Assembly: GCF_901709675.1 (NCBI RefSeq)
Contig: NC_051098.1
Location: forward strand, 5,096,000-5,159,999
Reading direction: 5' to 3'
Length of the DNA stretch: 64,000 nucleotides
Source of the DNA: Syngnathus acus
Lineage: Eukaryota; Chordata; Actinopteri; Syngnathiformes; Syngnathidae
Shown: positions 48,226 through 61,000 of the stretch, piece by piece
Numbering within the stretch: position 1 is the first letter of the stretch
How the letters are laid out: each line of letters begins with the position of its first letter
Translations under genes and position numbers: made by a program
Notes under the pieces: model-generated
Told to the model about the DNA's origin: nothing
The model's database searches: none
Seen by the model: only the letters and a program-made list of their open reading frames with translations

Positions 48226-51159
48226 TTAAAAGTCAAAATAAAAATTCTAAATTGAGGAAACATGTGTCTAACTAGGACAATGTAGTATTGCTCCAGATGT
48301 TCGTTTACATCCCTTTAGAAGTCCGTTTTTGCGTGTTAGCACGATCGCGAGTTAGCATCTTTCCCCTAACTCGTTAGCCTGCCCAGTACTTCTTGTTGGT
48401 GACCGTACTTCGTGGATTTCACTAAACGCGGGTGGTTTTTGGAACCAATAATCCGCGATAAACGAGAGATTACCGTATTTCAACTGGGCTGGCAGTGAAT
48501 GAGTTAATAACTACAGCATATTATACATAGGATTGTGATCATTCGGAATATCTGATCTGTATTTTCGTGTTATCAACTACACTTGGTTTGTGTGTTTAAA
48601 ACAATCAACTAGTAACTGAAAAAATAGTAGATATATGATGTGCTGAAAAAAATCACTGCTATCTTATCACAAACATCTGCCATTCTACAAAAAAGAATTC
48701 CAGAATGTGACAGCGGAGCATCGCCACGAGAGCAATCCATCACTGAAGCAGCTCCTCTGCTGTTAAGAAGGCAGTGAGCCAGCGGGGTTGGTGTGGAATT
48801 GCCAAGAGCCTTGACAAGTTCCCCTATTCCACCACAGTCTCAACCGACTCCAGTGCAACCGCAAAACTTGCTCTAGCAATTAGTCTGTTCAACCACCGTG
48901 CAACTTTTGAACATACATATAAACAATAGAGCAGTGATTGCCAACCAGGTTGGCTCGGCGCATCATCGTGCTATGAGATCATTCACGTGTGCAGTGGGAA
49001 ATTATCCAATTTCACTTAATTGCTGCGAAAATGATTTATTTACTGCAAATAGTGCGTCTGTTGCCATGCCAGTGAGGTATAGTGACATGTAGCCCAATTA
49101 AACGCTCGGGCATCTGTCACCGTTCATGCAGTCAAATAACAGCTGTGTGTTCAACTAAATGAGCCCCAATATCACACTAGATAATTTTTTTTGTGACGTG
49201 AGATGACATCTTTTTTTGCCCTTCATAATGTTTAGGTGTGCCATTTAAGGAAAAAGCAACAAGTGGTTGGAAAAGAATGAAAGCACACGGAGGATGTATG
49301 TGTAAAAAAAAACTAAAAGGACAGTAAGCGGGAGCACTGTCGTGCTGTTATGCCTTATATTGTAAAATGTCATCGTTTATGAGTACACTACATTTCAACA
49401 TGCGGCATCTGCAGAGCGGAGACTTATATGGTCATGAAAGGAGGCGAAGAAGTACAGTGTCATCTCAGGTATACCCTGACTATTTATGTGGGCTCTAAAA
49501 AGCCTGGAAAACACGCACACCCATAAGTTTACAGCATGTATATAGTTAGTGTTGAAGTACAAGGAAAGAAGTTCTGCCACATGACACAAAGGTGTGCAGG
49601 CATACAGACCATGTTGGTCAGTATACAAATAGTATACAGGAGTAAAATATCAGTGATATAGCAACAATAATTTCTATTACTTTGCCCATTTCAAGTACTG
49701 TATAAGGCAACAATATTCAAATACAAAAATACTATGAAGTGTAGTTAAATCAATATGTGGTAATAAACAGATTTTAAAGGAACATTTCCATTGTATTAGA
49801 CTTCAACATATGCACATAACCTATTTTTCTGCCAAGTGCATCTCACACAGTGGCAGATTGGTCCTGCATGTGTAATAAAAAAAAAAAAAAAAAGAATGTC
49901 AATGCGGTCTGGGCGTTTCCAAAATATCACTTGAGATGTGTGCGCACGGCGAGGAGACAGGACAAAGCAAGAGACGGCCGTCTTGGTCATAAATCTCCAA
50001 ACAGCCTAATTGGCCATAACCACACATCACTCCACAGCACTCTGCTACTATTAGCAATAAATCTTCTTGAGCACTTATACAGCATAAATAACCAACAAGT
50101 CCCTGGAGACAGAAAGGGATACCAGATAAAGACTGGATTATTAAATGTTTTGTAAAGTGCATGACTAAAACAAGAGTGTACACTTCTCTCCGAAACCATT
50201 TGTCTCCCTTACAGCATTAAGGCAGCCTTGACACCGGGTAGAAAAAAATCTAGCACTAGCTAATATTATTATTGGCCCTTGTTGAGGTCTGTGCTTAGAC
50301 TACCCTTGTTTAATTACAAAGTATTGTTCACTTGAGTGGCATACAAAGTTAGTGCTTGATTGTGAATAGTAAAGGCTGCACATATCGCCTGAAAGCTGAT
50401 TGCTGTACCTTGGGGACTTTATTGTTTGACAACAATAAAACATCCAGGAGACTAATAACTACATATTCAACACTTTCCTCTGGGAAATATGTTTTCTCTG
50501 TTTCCTTTTGTATTCTTGCTGACAGTGATTTCAGCCTAATTCTTGCAAAGGTTAATTTTCTTGTTTTCATAGCACTAAGTTGTTATCTGAAAAAAGTCAA
50601 CTTGCCTTTAGTGTTACAACTTGAATAACATGTAACAATTACTCACTTGAGCTGTCACCAAAACGGACAAGTGCCCTTTTGCACATTTCTCTGTGTGCTT
50701 ATGTCCGAAAAGGTTCACAGTTTTGCACTTTTTTTGGCTGTGCAGATTCTCGTGTCAACTTAAACGTGCCACCTCATGAAATATACGCAATCTAAATGAG
50801 GTTGTCCCCTGTCAAATCTGGCCAAGCGCATAAGATCCAAAACGTCCGGGTCCACTATGCAGGCTAACGTACTGTAGACATATTTTAACAATTGAGCTCT
50901 ATGGCATTCCCATCTCATGAATACTTCTATACAACAATAAGAATAATAAGAATACAGTACAGTAGTGCCCAATTGCTTGGTGTTGCAGTGGAGGGTTGCC
51001 AATAGTAATTTTTGCAATGGTCGGCTTCAGTCGTGATCTGCTCCATCGTGGTGTGCGGAGGCCCAAATAAAAGCACTATGCAACTGAATTGTTCAATCGC
51101 ATTGTTCAGTGGGCTGCTATGAACTAAAGATTTGTCACAGGGGCAATGGCCTCTATTAA

Positions 51160-51674
51160 TGTTAGAGCACAGGTGTCAAACTCAAGGCCCGGGGGCCAGA
51201 TAAGGCCCGCCACATCATTTTATGTGGCCGGCGAAGACAAATTGTGCATCAAATTCATGTGTCATTACTAGAATTGCAAATTGTCATCACTTTTAATATC
51301 TTTTTTTTTATAAATATTTGACCAGTTTTTACTACCGTAATTTTCGGACTATAAGTCGCACCGGAGTATAAGTCGCACCAGCCATAAAATGCCCAAAAAA
51401 GTGAAAAAAACCCATATATATGTATATAAATCGCTCCTGAGTATAAGTCGCCCCCCCACCCAAACTATGAAAAAAAAACGCGACTTATAGTCCGAAAATT
51501 ACGGTAGTCTGATTTGAAAACGAGTTATTTGTCCGTTTGTTTTGTAGCTTTTACTGTATATAATATGAGGTGCTCATACATTTATTTGGGGCGACAGTCA
51601 TAATGGCCCTCCGAAAGAAGCTATGACTACAATGCGGCCTGCGAAAAAATGAGTTTGACACCCCTGTGTTAGAG
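51160..51674 (+). mobile_element. hAT-type MITE, copy 3, with 8-bp target duplication, interrupted
   Basis: The element spans 51168-51666 and is flanked by tgttagag at 51160-51167 and 51667-51674. Its ends match copy 2 (cacaggtgtcaaactcaagg and gagtttgacacccctg). It is about 170 bp longer than the other copies because a second MITE (51335-51504) is inserted in it. Confidence 0.9.
51333..51506. mobile_element. TA-flanked MITE nested inside hAT MITE copy 3
   Basis: The element spans 51335-51504 with TA on each side. The inverted ends are near perfect: CCGTAATTTTCGGACTATAA at the left, and the right end reverse-complements to CCGTAATTTTCGGACTATAA. Inside, AGTATAAGTCGC recurs in tandem. The TA duplication and inverted ends suggest a Tc1/mariner-type non-autonomous element. 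The other three hAT MITE copies have an uninterrupted TTTTTACTC(G/A)TCTG here. Confidence 0.88.
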
Positions 51675-52466
51675 CCTCAAATGTGAAGGCAAAAAAGTCC
51701 ACATATGTATATATGTTCAAACAATATGCAACACAACAAAAGACTAACCTTCTGTGATACATTGAAATGCAGAGCTGCACATTCATGCGAAGAGGATTCT
51801 ACAATGCGACGTGAACTATGATGACTTTTTGCAGTGATGAGCTAATCAAAGAGCCAACAGTATCCTGTGTGAAAGAAATGATGAGGACCCATTCGGGGGC
51901 AAGGTGGTTGATTGCTTGCAAGAGGAGATGACTGTGTGCGAGGGTTGGGAGGCTGTGGCATGGTTCTCCTCTGAAAGGCTCTCGTGACACCACAGCCTCC
52001 AACAATTAAGTGACAGCTGCATATGAATGTGAGGCCAAAGGACCTATGAAATCCCAAGGTAAATATAACGGCTGGTCCTGTTACGATCATAACAATTGAT
52101 CAGTTGCACATTTGCTATCATCATGGAGGCAGGCATACACAAATTATATTTATCATTCATAGATACACGACATCCTATAGACTTGACAAATGACTTTTCC
52201 ACAATTGTTTTTTTAATGATCTGCTAGATGTCAATTGTTTTCAGAATCCAAGGTCACACAATCCAAATTACGGATCAGCAACAAATGATCCATATTCATT
52301 GATATCGCCCACCACCTGTGACTCCCCGTCCTTGATTTTTTATACTCAATTGTTTCCCTGGAATACTCTCAAGGGATGAACCAAGAAAAAAAACACTTAA
52401 TGAGATACAGCCAAATCTGGGATCTGTTGGTGTGCTTGTATTTTTTTTAATCCAATGTATGGGCTA

Positions 52467-52472
52467 TTTATT
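52467..52472 (-). promoter_or_regulatory. candidate cwf19l2 polyadenylation signal
   Basis: On the minus strand AATAAA lies about 360 nt after the cwf19l2 stop. Other hexamers may exist in this AT-rich region. Confidence 0.35.
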
Positions 52473-52828
52473 TTATGTTTTGAGATTAAAAAAAAAAAAA
52501 TCCCCCCAAAAAACGAATGAAAGTTTAAAAAAAGAAAAATTGGGTTCTTATTTAGCCCCTGGCCCACCTTTCTACAAGTTTTCCTTAAAATATGGGAAAA
52601 AAAATGGCAAATTATTTGTTTCATTTATATCCTATTGCTATGTAGTAGCATTTTATCTGTTTCGTGTGTATTTCAATAGAAATATCTCAGGTTATAAAAA
52701 AAAAAAAAAATGCAAAAATGTTGGTACTAATAAAATCAAACTTTCTCCATCTATGGATGCAATAGTGTCTGCACATGATGGTTTAGTCCACAGTCAGTCT
52801 TTCAGAGTGTGTGTTTGCATGTGTCCTG

Positions 52829-52969
52829 CTAGGCCTCACTCTTGGTACAGTCGTACTCTTTCCACCATTGGGCAAACCGCAGAACCTTTTTCCTCTGATC
52901 GTCGAAGTTCTCACGTATCAATTTCCTCCAAAGCCTTGGCTCCACGTCCATCATACCTCCAACCACTTC
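52829..52969 (-). CDS. cwf19l2: cwf19l2 last coding exon and stop
   Basis: The exon encodes [18 protein letters not shown] then [15 protein letters not shown] and TAG (52829-52831). It is the end of CwfJ C-terminal domain 2. Confidence 0.95.
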   Translation of the reverse strand, partial: EVVGGMMDVEPRLWRKLIRENFDDQRKKVLRFAQWWKEYDCTKSEA

Positions 52970-55047
52970 CTGTTATGAGAAAGCAGATTAATCCTATTGA
53001 AACAGTTTTGAACAAGTACAAGAAGGCTGACATTATTTTTGTTTCACTCAGTTCCAACAATAATTTGAAACAATGTGACAATTCTAATCTTACACAAACT
53101 ATTTTGTGATCTAATCATTTTGTAACTGACTGCTTGCAGCTGTAAAACCAAAGATGGTTACAAACACAAATTGATATTCTCTATGGCGCAATTAATAAGT
53201 ACAAAAACACTATCATGCGGAACTGTTAATGCATAAACTGACCTTGCCAAAGTAATATGGGAACTTTTGCTCATTTTCAATTACATGGGCAAACCCTCCC
53301 TGGAGTCCAAAGTCGACAGCAAAGTAGGGCAGCCCTCGGGGAACCTGCAGCACACAAACAATTAACCAGGCGGAAAGCATTTCACATCACAGGACAATGA
53401 AGGAAGAGGTAGGAGGGAAAGACAACAAAAAAAAACATGAAGCACAAAGGAAACAAATTGGTCTATTAGTATGTCCAAATTGACATTTTAAAAACGATGC
53501 TGGGATACCATGAATGTAAACAAAAGAGGTAACAAACTTACAGCTTTGCGGATGTCCTTTGAAGAAAGGTCAACGACTTTCTTGTTCATGGCCCATTCCT
53601 CATCACACTCCATGATTGCTTTCTAGGGGGCAGGCACATCAGATTAGCTGTTTTTTTAGAGGACATCCAAATGTGGTTAGGCCAAAATACTGCAAATACA
53701 AACTCAAATATACCTTAAAGTATATAGGTGCCATATCACCCAGGTCCCGGGGGAGTGGGATACACTCCAGGACCATGTGCGGTCTCCTGCGTAAATTCAT
53801 GTGTGTTTCCATGAACACACAATCCAGCTCCTGCGACTCAAACATGCGCACCAAGCTGCGTCTGAACAGCTACATACCACAAAGCAGGAAAGGAGTGAAC
53901 TCAGTTAGTGAGAGTAATCGCTCTGATAATCATACAGGATAAGAGACGACTGGTTGGTCCACCTGTATCTCTGACCAGACATCCTCATCCAAGGTGGTAC
54001 CGGAGCAGTGATGCTGGAGGGGACAGATGAGACAGTGGCCGTCTGTCATGGACACTCCCGCAGGTAGACTTAGGTATACCTGGATATAAAACAACACATT
54101 TTTTTAATATAAACACAAGTGCATCATAAATTTGAAAATTTTATATTCTTATATCGACAAAATATACAAATTCTTTTCATTTTTATACGTACGCCCCTCG
54201 GGGAAAATAAATCGTCACCACTGCTGTCAGTGCTTTTCATTGTATAGTAATGTTATTATTATGACTGCCATTATGAATGGACTGATGATTACCTTGCTCC
54301 CAATGGCCACTATGAGGTGCTTTTGGAGCTCCTGGCTGTTGAAACAATGACGGCATTTCTCCATGGAAGTCGCCAGCCTCCTACTTTCCTCGGTGGCTCG
54401 GTTCCTCAGCCTCTCATCCTCCCTCCCTTCGCCCTCTTTTTGTGCCGCACTTGACACAAACATGTCATCCAGAGTGTAGTTGTCACCGTCCGTCTTCCCC
54501 ATCATCTAGGGGGTCCATTAGAAGACGAGTCATGGTGGTGAAGTACAGGGCGGGGGGGGGGGGGGGGGGGGGGGTCATGAGGCAGTAAAGAAATAACTGT
54601 GTTACTGAGATTGGATTCATTTTTGGATTATAAAATATGTTGGATATGTAAACTGATAATTATTGACCCTTTAATCATAACATCACTGTGTGTAGGTGCT
54701 GACGCAATGTTATCTTGAGTGTGTGCGTGCGTGCGTGCGTGCGTGCGTGAGTGAGTGAGTGAGTGAGTGAGTGAGTGAGTGAGTGAGTGAGTGAGTGAGT
54801 GAGTGAGTGAGTGAGTGAGTGAGTGAGCGAGTGAGCGAGTGAGAGCAAGAGCAAGAGCAAGAAAGAGGGAAGGGGGAGTGAGAGAGAAATGAGAGGAAGA
54901 GAGAGATGAGAGAAAGAGAAACAAAGAGATGGGGAGGGAGAAAGAGCGAGAGAGGCAAGCACAGCTTAAGTGTGTGTAAGTGATTAAGTGGGGGAGTGAG
55001 TGAGACTGAAAATTGGATTAATTTAGTGAAATTGCAGGAAGGTGTTT

Positions 55048-55087
<40 letters not shown>

Positions 55088-58000
55088 CCCTCACCGTCCG
55101 CGAAAACATTGTCTGCAGCAACTGTACGTAAAACTGCATACACATGTCGATTATTCGAGCTGCATAGCATATGTTCAGATGGATGTGAAGTGTACTGTCA
55201 CTGACATTAAAACGAACATTGACGCCGATTGAGTGTGAATTTGAAAACTGATTTACGCCACTGTGGCAAACACAAATCTGCACTGACCTAGGCTCAGGCC
55301 AATTAATAATATTTTTTAAAAACTTGTTACAACACAGCAGCTTTATTTAAAACAAAACAAGGTTCACACCTTGCACACAACTCTGAACAGAGGGCGAGCG
55401 GCACACGTGAGGATTTTGTAAAAGACCAACACTATTGTAAAGCACTAAAGTAGGTGATCTAGTGTTGCCATGGCAATCACAGAGGCGGTACTCTCCGTTT
55501 ATATGCCAGTGTATTGTCATAACTATTTTGAAATGTTCTTTTAAGGTAAGGTGACAATATACTCAATTATAAAATATTATGTAAAGCAGGGGTGTCAAAC
55601 TAATTTTTTCTGCGGGCCGCAATGTAGTCATAGCTTCTTTCGGAGGGCCAGTATGACTGTCAACCCAAATAAATGTATGAGCACCTCATATTATATACAG
55701 TAAAAGATACAAAACAAACTGATAAATAACTCGTTTTCAAACCAGACGAGTAAAAACTGGTCAAATATAAAAAAAAAAGGATATTATTAAAAGTGAAGAC
55801 AATTTGCAATTCTAGTAATGACACACGAGTTTCGCGGGGCACATAAAATGATGTGGCGGGCCGTATCTGGCCCCCGGGCCTTGAGTTTGACACCTGTGAT
55901 GTAAAGGGAGACAAAGCTGCATATTGCAATATTATATTCAGTGACTGTCTCCTGGATCTCCTTAGATGTATTCTCATAATTTTAATTGCGTTAGATTGGT
56001 TCACTAATTCAGTTCAATTGGAGAACTGCAAGAAGAGAGATTTGAGGGAAACGTTAATAAACAAGGGATATGGTACTAATTAAACAAGGAGTAAAAGAAA
56101 TTGTGTGGAACACACGAGGTGATGGAGATATGTAAAAGAATCTTTGAAACACAACCAATTTTCACTCCCAATCAGAAATCTATAACTGTGATTATAAACG
56201 ATATTTATGTATGTATGTTTATTGTAACTGTGGAAATATTTTTTAGTGTCACAGTCTGTTGATGCAGGATGGTGTGTATTTTTATGTGTGCATGTGGAAT
56301 TGATATTCCTGTGGGCCAACAGAAATGGACAGTTTTTGCCATCTCATTGAGTTCTGTGTTAACTGTACAAAGCAACTTGTAAACGCAAATGCTGGCTGCT
56401 TTGACTGTCACGTTCTTACTTAATAGGAATTAACTGAGTTCTGCAGCTTTGCAAGACAGCGAACAATAGTGTTTAAATTGCCAGGCGAAGAAAATAACTA
56501 ATCTTATCTTCAAGATGCCAGACTGCTTTTTCAATTATTTTTTCCTCAAGGTCATGGTTTTGGCTGGAACGTGTTAAGCGCTGCACTCTTTGTGATAAAA
56601 GTGCCTTCTTACCTTGGCAGCCATTCGAGAATAGAGGGCGTTTTGATCCTGGGCTGAGCTCATCTTCTCCCTCCTGACCATCTCCTTCAGACCCACACTG
56701 TCGTCATCCTGGAAGTACCTCACCCGCTGCCCATCGACGTGAGTCTCAATCTGGACAGAGAGTTTGAGCATGCCGAATGCAAGTTAATGTCATTGGCAGC
56801 ATGTTCGCAGTACAGTCCACTATTAATTAATAAGGGAGGGGGTCTTCAAATGTTGATAAAACCAATGTTCACATTAGGTAAAACAAATATTACTTCATCA
56901 ATTTGCATGCTGAAATACATCAAAATCACTTCTAAGTGTGTCTAAGTTATTACAGTGCAATACAAGAGCAGCATAAAAAAAAAATCTGTATTTGCAGAGA
57001 CAATACTGTTGATGTCGATTTTACAAGGTATTCATTATTGTGGTACTCATTTGCAGTGGCAAACAACTATATTGCAACATTGTAGAATATTTGACACCGC
57101 TCTCGTATGGGATATCATTATATTCTGCAAGTGTGCATGTCATATGCTGACTGGTCTGGATGTATATTTAGTTTGGCCCATCATAATGAATAAGAATGTA
57201 AATGACATCAGGAATTTAATTGGAATATTCTTTGAATAAAATTCTACCCTGAAAACTGGGTTGATTATAAAACAAAAGAAAAAAAACACATCAGTTACTT
57301 CCTCATTAACTTATATGCCTCACATTCCAGAATCACATAAGTGAGGGAGAATGTAAAGCCATATCGTAATTATTATGTTTGGCAGGAGTGAGATTGTTTT
57401 TGCTGTTATTCTGTTGTGTATCCCTTACCCCCTTCTTCTTCCGACGTCCTCCGTGGGGCTCCTGGGGTCTCGACATGGGCTTGACAGGCCAGGCCTGACC
57501 AGCGTGATCAGTTCTGAATAGTAGGACTTCTCGGTCTTCACTGGAGCAGCCCGCCACCTTAAAAATCCCAGAAAATATATATTTATAGATATCTTTATCT
57601 TTTCCTCGTGTTCTTGTTATAACATCGTTCACCCATTTAGTGGAACTCTATGTTGATTGCTTTCCAAAGGGAATTAGACTGTGTAGCCGCAGGCGACTTC
57701 TGATTAGACGCAGGTCTCAGTAAAGCATAAAAAAAAGCTCTCTTGAAGAGATGGAATGATGAAATAGGGTAAGAAGGGAGGGCATACAGTATATTATGTC
57801 CTTCAGTTATGAATTAGGCCTGGCGAGGGTGCACACATTCAGGCTAGAACGTAAATATGAGTTTGAGTCAAAGCTGCAAAACATGAAGATGAGCCAAAGT
57901 GCTTCCATAACAAGACAGACTGGGAGGAACTCCAACAAGCGCGGGTCAAGAGCACTCCATCACTTTGAGGCCTGGAGAGCCTCTTAGCTGATAAGTGCAC

Positions 58001-61000
58001 TAAAACTTAAGAATGATTTCTTTTTTTCTGAGTTGCTCTACAGTGGACTTCATCACCGTTGCGATTAATCTGCCCCAACTTGCATACCATTACTCACATT
58101 GTTGTTGCACATGAGCATTTATAGCAATGCCACCGAGGAGGTTAGTGTGAACTCATAACTCTCTGCTCATGACGTCAACTACTCACTTCTCTTAAGTATG
58201 CATAGCTCCACGAAAAGAAACCAAACATCTCTGCCAAAGTCGTGGAAAATTGAACTTGATGTAGCGTTGATCGTTATAGTGGTTTCGAGGAATGTCCGAT
58301 CACACGCTTTTGGCACCCGAATCGCGAGTCTTTGGTTTATCATTTTTAAAACTGTCAGAAAATACTTTTTAGGGACTTGGGAAGTAGGTGGACAGAAGTC
58401 CAAGAGAAACAGACTGACAAATGTAGTATATTAAAACCTGGTTTGATTTTGATGTTTCATGAAGCTTCTTCCGTGCGGCGTGGCTCTCTATGGCTTTGTG
58501 AGCTGCATCCAACTGGGCTTTTAACTTCTCAACCATGGCCTAAAATAAAGTCAAAGAAATATTCATTTATTTTTCAGCTTTGTTTTGTGTCATTTTGCCA
58601 AAATTTCTATAATAACTTGCTGTGGCACGAAGAATGTATTTCGGTATCAAACATTTAGATTGCCAACTTACGGTGTTCCCCAAAATCTCAGCCTTCACCA
58701 TTTTGGCTCCCAGTTTGTTCATCTCTTCCTCAGAGAGAAGTGGGAGCTCTTCCTCCTCTGCATCACCGTCACTCTCGCTTGAAGTAAACATAAAAAGACA
58801 TTTAGGAAAAAGGCAACAATGTGACCTAAAAACATGTTGATTTTGAATAATAATCCCATGATTTGATATTTGGCACTACTTATATCACTGATTTGTGAAA
58901 AAGAAAATGGATGGCTGGGGAATGTTGTCTCCAATTGTATAAGAACCTTTCTAAATGTCGATAAGGAAAGTGATGGGGAGCATTTTGGTTCAACCATTTG
59001 CTGTGTGTAATTGTCTTTTTCCAATCTCTCGCCATGTTTGTCAGTTCTGATTCATTAACCTCTGCGAAGCCACGTTCTGGGTTGTTAGACTTCTCATTAC
59101 TAAATGCAATGGGGCAAGAACACTGCTGATTTCTTTCGTGCTGCAAGGATTTTCTGTTTGTTTTAGAAACACCTCTCAATATGATCAAGTACAGTTGGAG
59201 CCTACACCACTGCAAACGTGAACCACAATAATAAATGTTATTTATTGCAACTGAGCATAATTTATACTCTATATTACCTGTATAAGCTTTGTGCTGTAAT
59301 AGTCTCATTAAGCTTACAGTACTCAAACTGAAATGTGCTTCTATAATTACTTTATTCAAAAAATATGGTGAAAAGTAATAATAATAAAATAAATATGAAA
59401 TAATTAAAATAGTTTGCAGATTTATTTCAGTAAAGATTGATGGCTGATTAAAGAAAGATAAAAAAAACATTGACAGAGGCTTCAAAAATGTGTTAAATAG
59501 CCCATGTATAAAGAGACAAAGATTTTAAACCGAAAAAAACTTCAGAGAACACACAAGAGACTAACTGTTTTAGGCAACCATTATTCTAGAAATATGATGA
59601 CTACTGTGGATAGATACAGGCAGGGCATTTTAAGAATTCCTGCAGGTGCCTTAAACCAGAACAATAATTAGAAGAAACACAGGCGAGATTTGTGGAAAGG
59701 TTTAGTTGTGTGCCCTCTTGTTTGCTGGATGCTGTTTTTCGGTCGGACAATACAAATCAACAGTCCCTTCAGGCACGCCGCAAAGTCAACAGTATGTTCA
59801 CCACTCTTTCTACTGAAATGACAACTGACCTGGATTTTGTCGTTGCAGAAGCTGTGTCATCACGATGAGCAGAGGTTAGGAGTGCAGCATCTCGCGCGTT
59901 CTCCTGCTGTGCTTTTTCCAAAGGATGAGGCTCATTGGCAGGATTCCCACTCTTCTTCCAGTCCATAGTCCTTGTTCTTCGTGGACCACAATCTTCATCG
60001 TCTGAGCTGGGTTTCAAGAATCCGATGGATGCATTGTGATGAGCACGCTTGGGAGCTGCACAGAAAACAGAGGGGGAAAAAAAACACACCGAAACTCAAG
60101 ACAAGTTGATTTGTAATTGTGTAGGAATTAAGCAAAATGCTATGGAGACAAAAGTAACTGACATGATAATGATAATGTAATAAAGGCCTTCCCTAATCAT
60201 TACAATGTATATAAATCGAACCAAACACGCCCACAGAAAAAAACCCATCACAACAGCTGCTCTGAATTTCAACTACAGGACAGCCAACACATTGACCATT
60301 AAATGGGGTAATTATGGTACAATAGAGGCGCACAGACCGTTTAATTTGGAAAAGGGGATTGCAGATGTTTCCCAGTGGAGTATGCAATGCTGACTCACTG
60401 AAGCGCCCAAACGTCTGTCCGGGCCAACTACATTTATTAACGCTTATCTGTGTTACCGCTGCCCAACCCTCTCACTGTGCTGTAATTTGCCTTGGTTATG
60501 AGGTGATCGGAAAAGGTAGAAACATGGGACTTTTGAAAACAAATTAAAAATGGACAGAAATTGGATAACATGTAAAGTACACCCCGAACAAAATTGTTAA
60601 TACTCACTGATACAAAATTGACTTAGACTTAGACTTAGACTTAGACAGAACTTTATTGTCATTTTGTCAACACTGGTGTGTACAAAACGAAATTTCGTTG
60701 CATACGGCTTTCAGCAATGTAGAGGTATTTCGGCTGGTTATAAAAAAAAGTGACATTCTATATAAAAATATGAAAGTAAAGTGCAGCAGTGATAAAGTAT
60801 GTGAACAGTGCAGGAGACAAAAAGCAGTATTTACAAGTGTGCAGAGGAATGCTACGTTTGAATGTTCAGCAGTCTGACGACAGTAACTGTAATATCAAAT
60901 AAATACTACAAATGAACAAATGAAAATCTAAGATACCTTTAGTTCTGTATTTCAAATGAATAATTTAAAAATAATAAATGCATGGAAAAAAAAGACAGAA

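Larger units (their letters stand above)
47795..48477. mobile_element. Tigger/pogo-like MITE flanked by TA, split by a LINE fragment
   Basis: The left end (from 47797) is CAGTGATCCCTCGCTACTTC and the right end, reverse-complemented from 48475, is CGGTAATCTCTCGTTTATCG. Both ends have TTTATCGCGG nearby and a flanking TA (47795-47796 and 48476-48477). The CAGT..TCC-CTCG..TTATCGCGG end resembles pogo/Tigger inverted repeats. The interior is interrupted at 47878-48216 by a LINE fragment with its own duplication. Confidence 0.7.
43751..52828. other. gucy1a2 to cwf19l2 intergenic region
   Basis: The spacer holds the L2-type LINE, the split Tigger-like MITE and hAT MITE copy 3. Between these (46940-47790, 48480-51160 and 51680-52460) I see AT-rich sequence without recognisable genes. 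The two flanking genes run in the same direction, so the right end includes the cwf19l2 3' UTR and the left end the gucy1a2 promoter. Confidence 0.55.

Noticed and set aside
52432-53109. 225-residue plus-strand frame overlapping the cwf19l2 3' end
   Set aside because: It is Lys/Phe-rich from A- and T-runs and antisense to the last cwf19l2 exon.
54628-54962. Minus-strand frames reading LTHSLTHS
   Set aside because: They are translations of the GTGA microsatellite.
58880-59485. 201-residue minus-strand frame in a cwf19l2 intron
   Set aside because: It lies between two well-placed cwf19l2 exons. Its composition is that of AT-rich intron and no homology was recognised.
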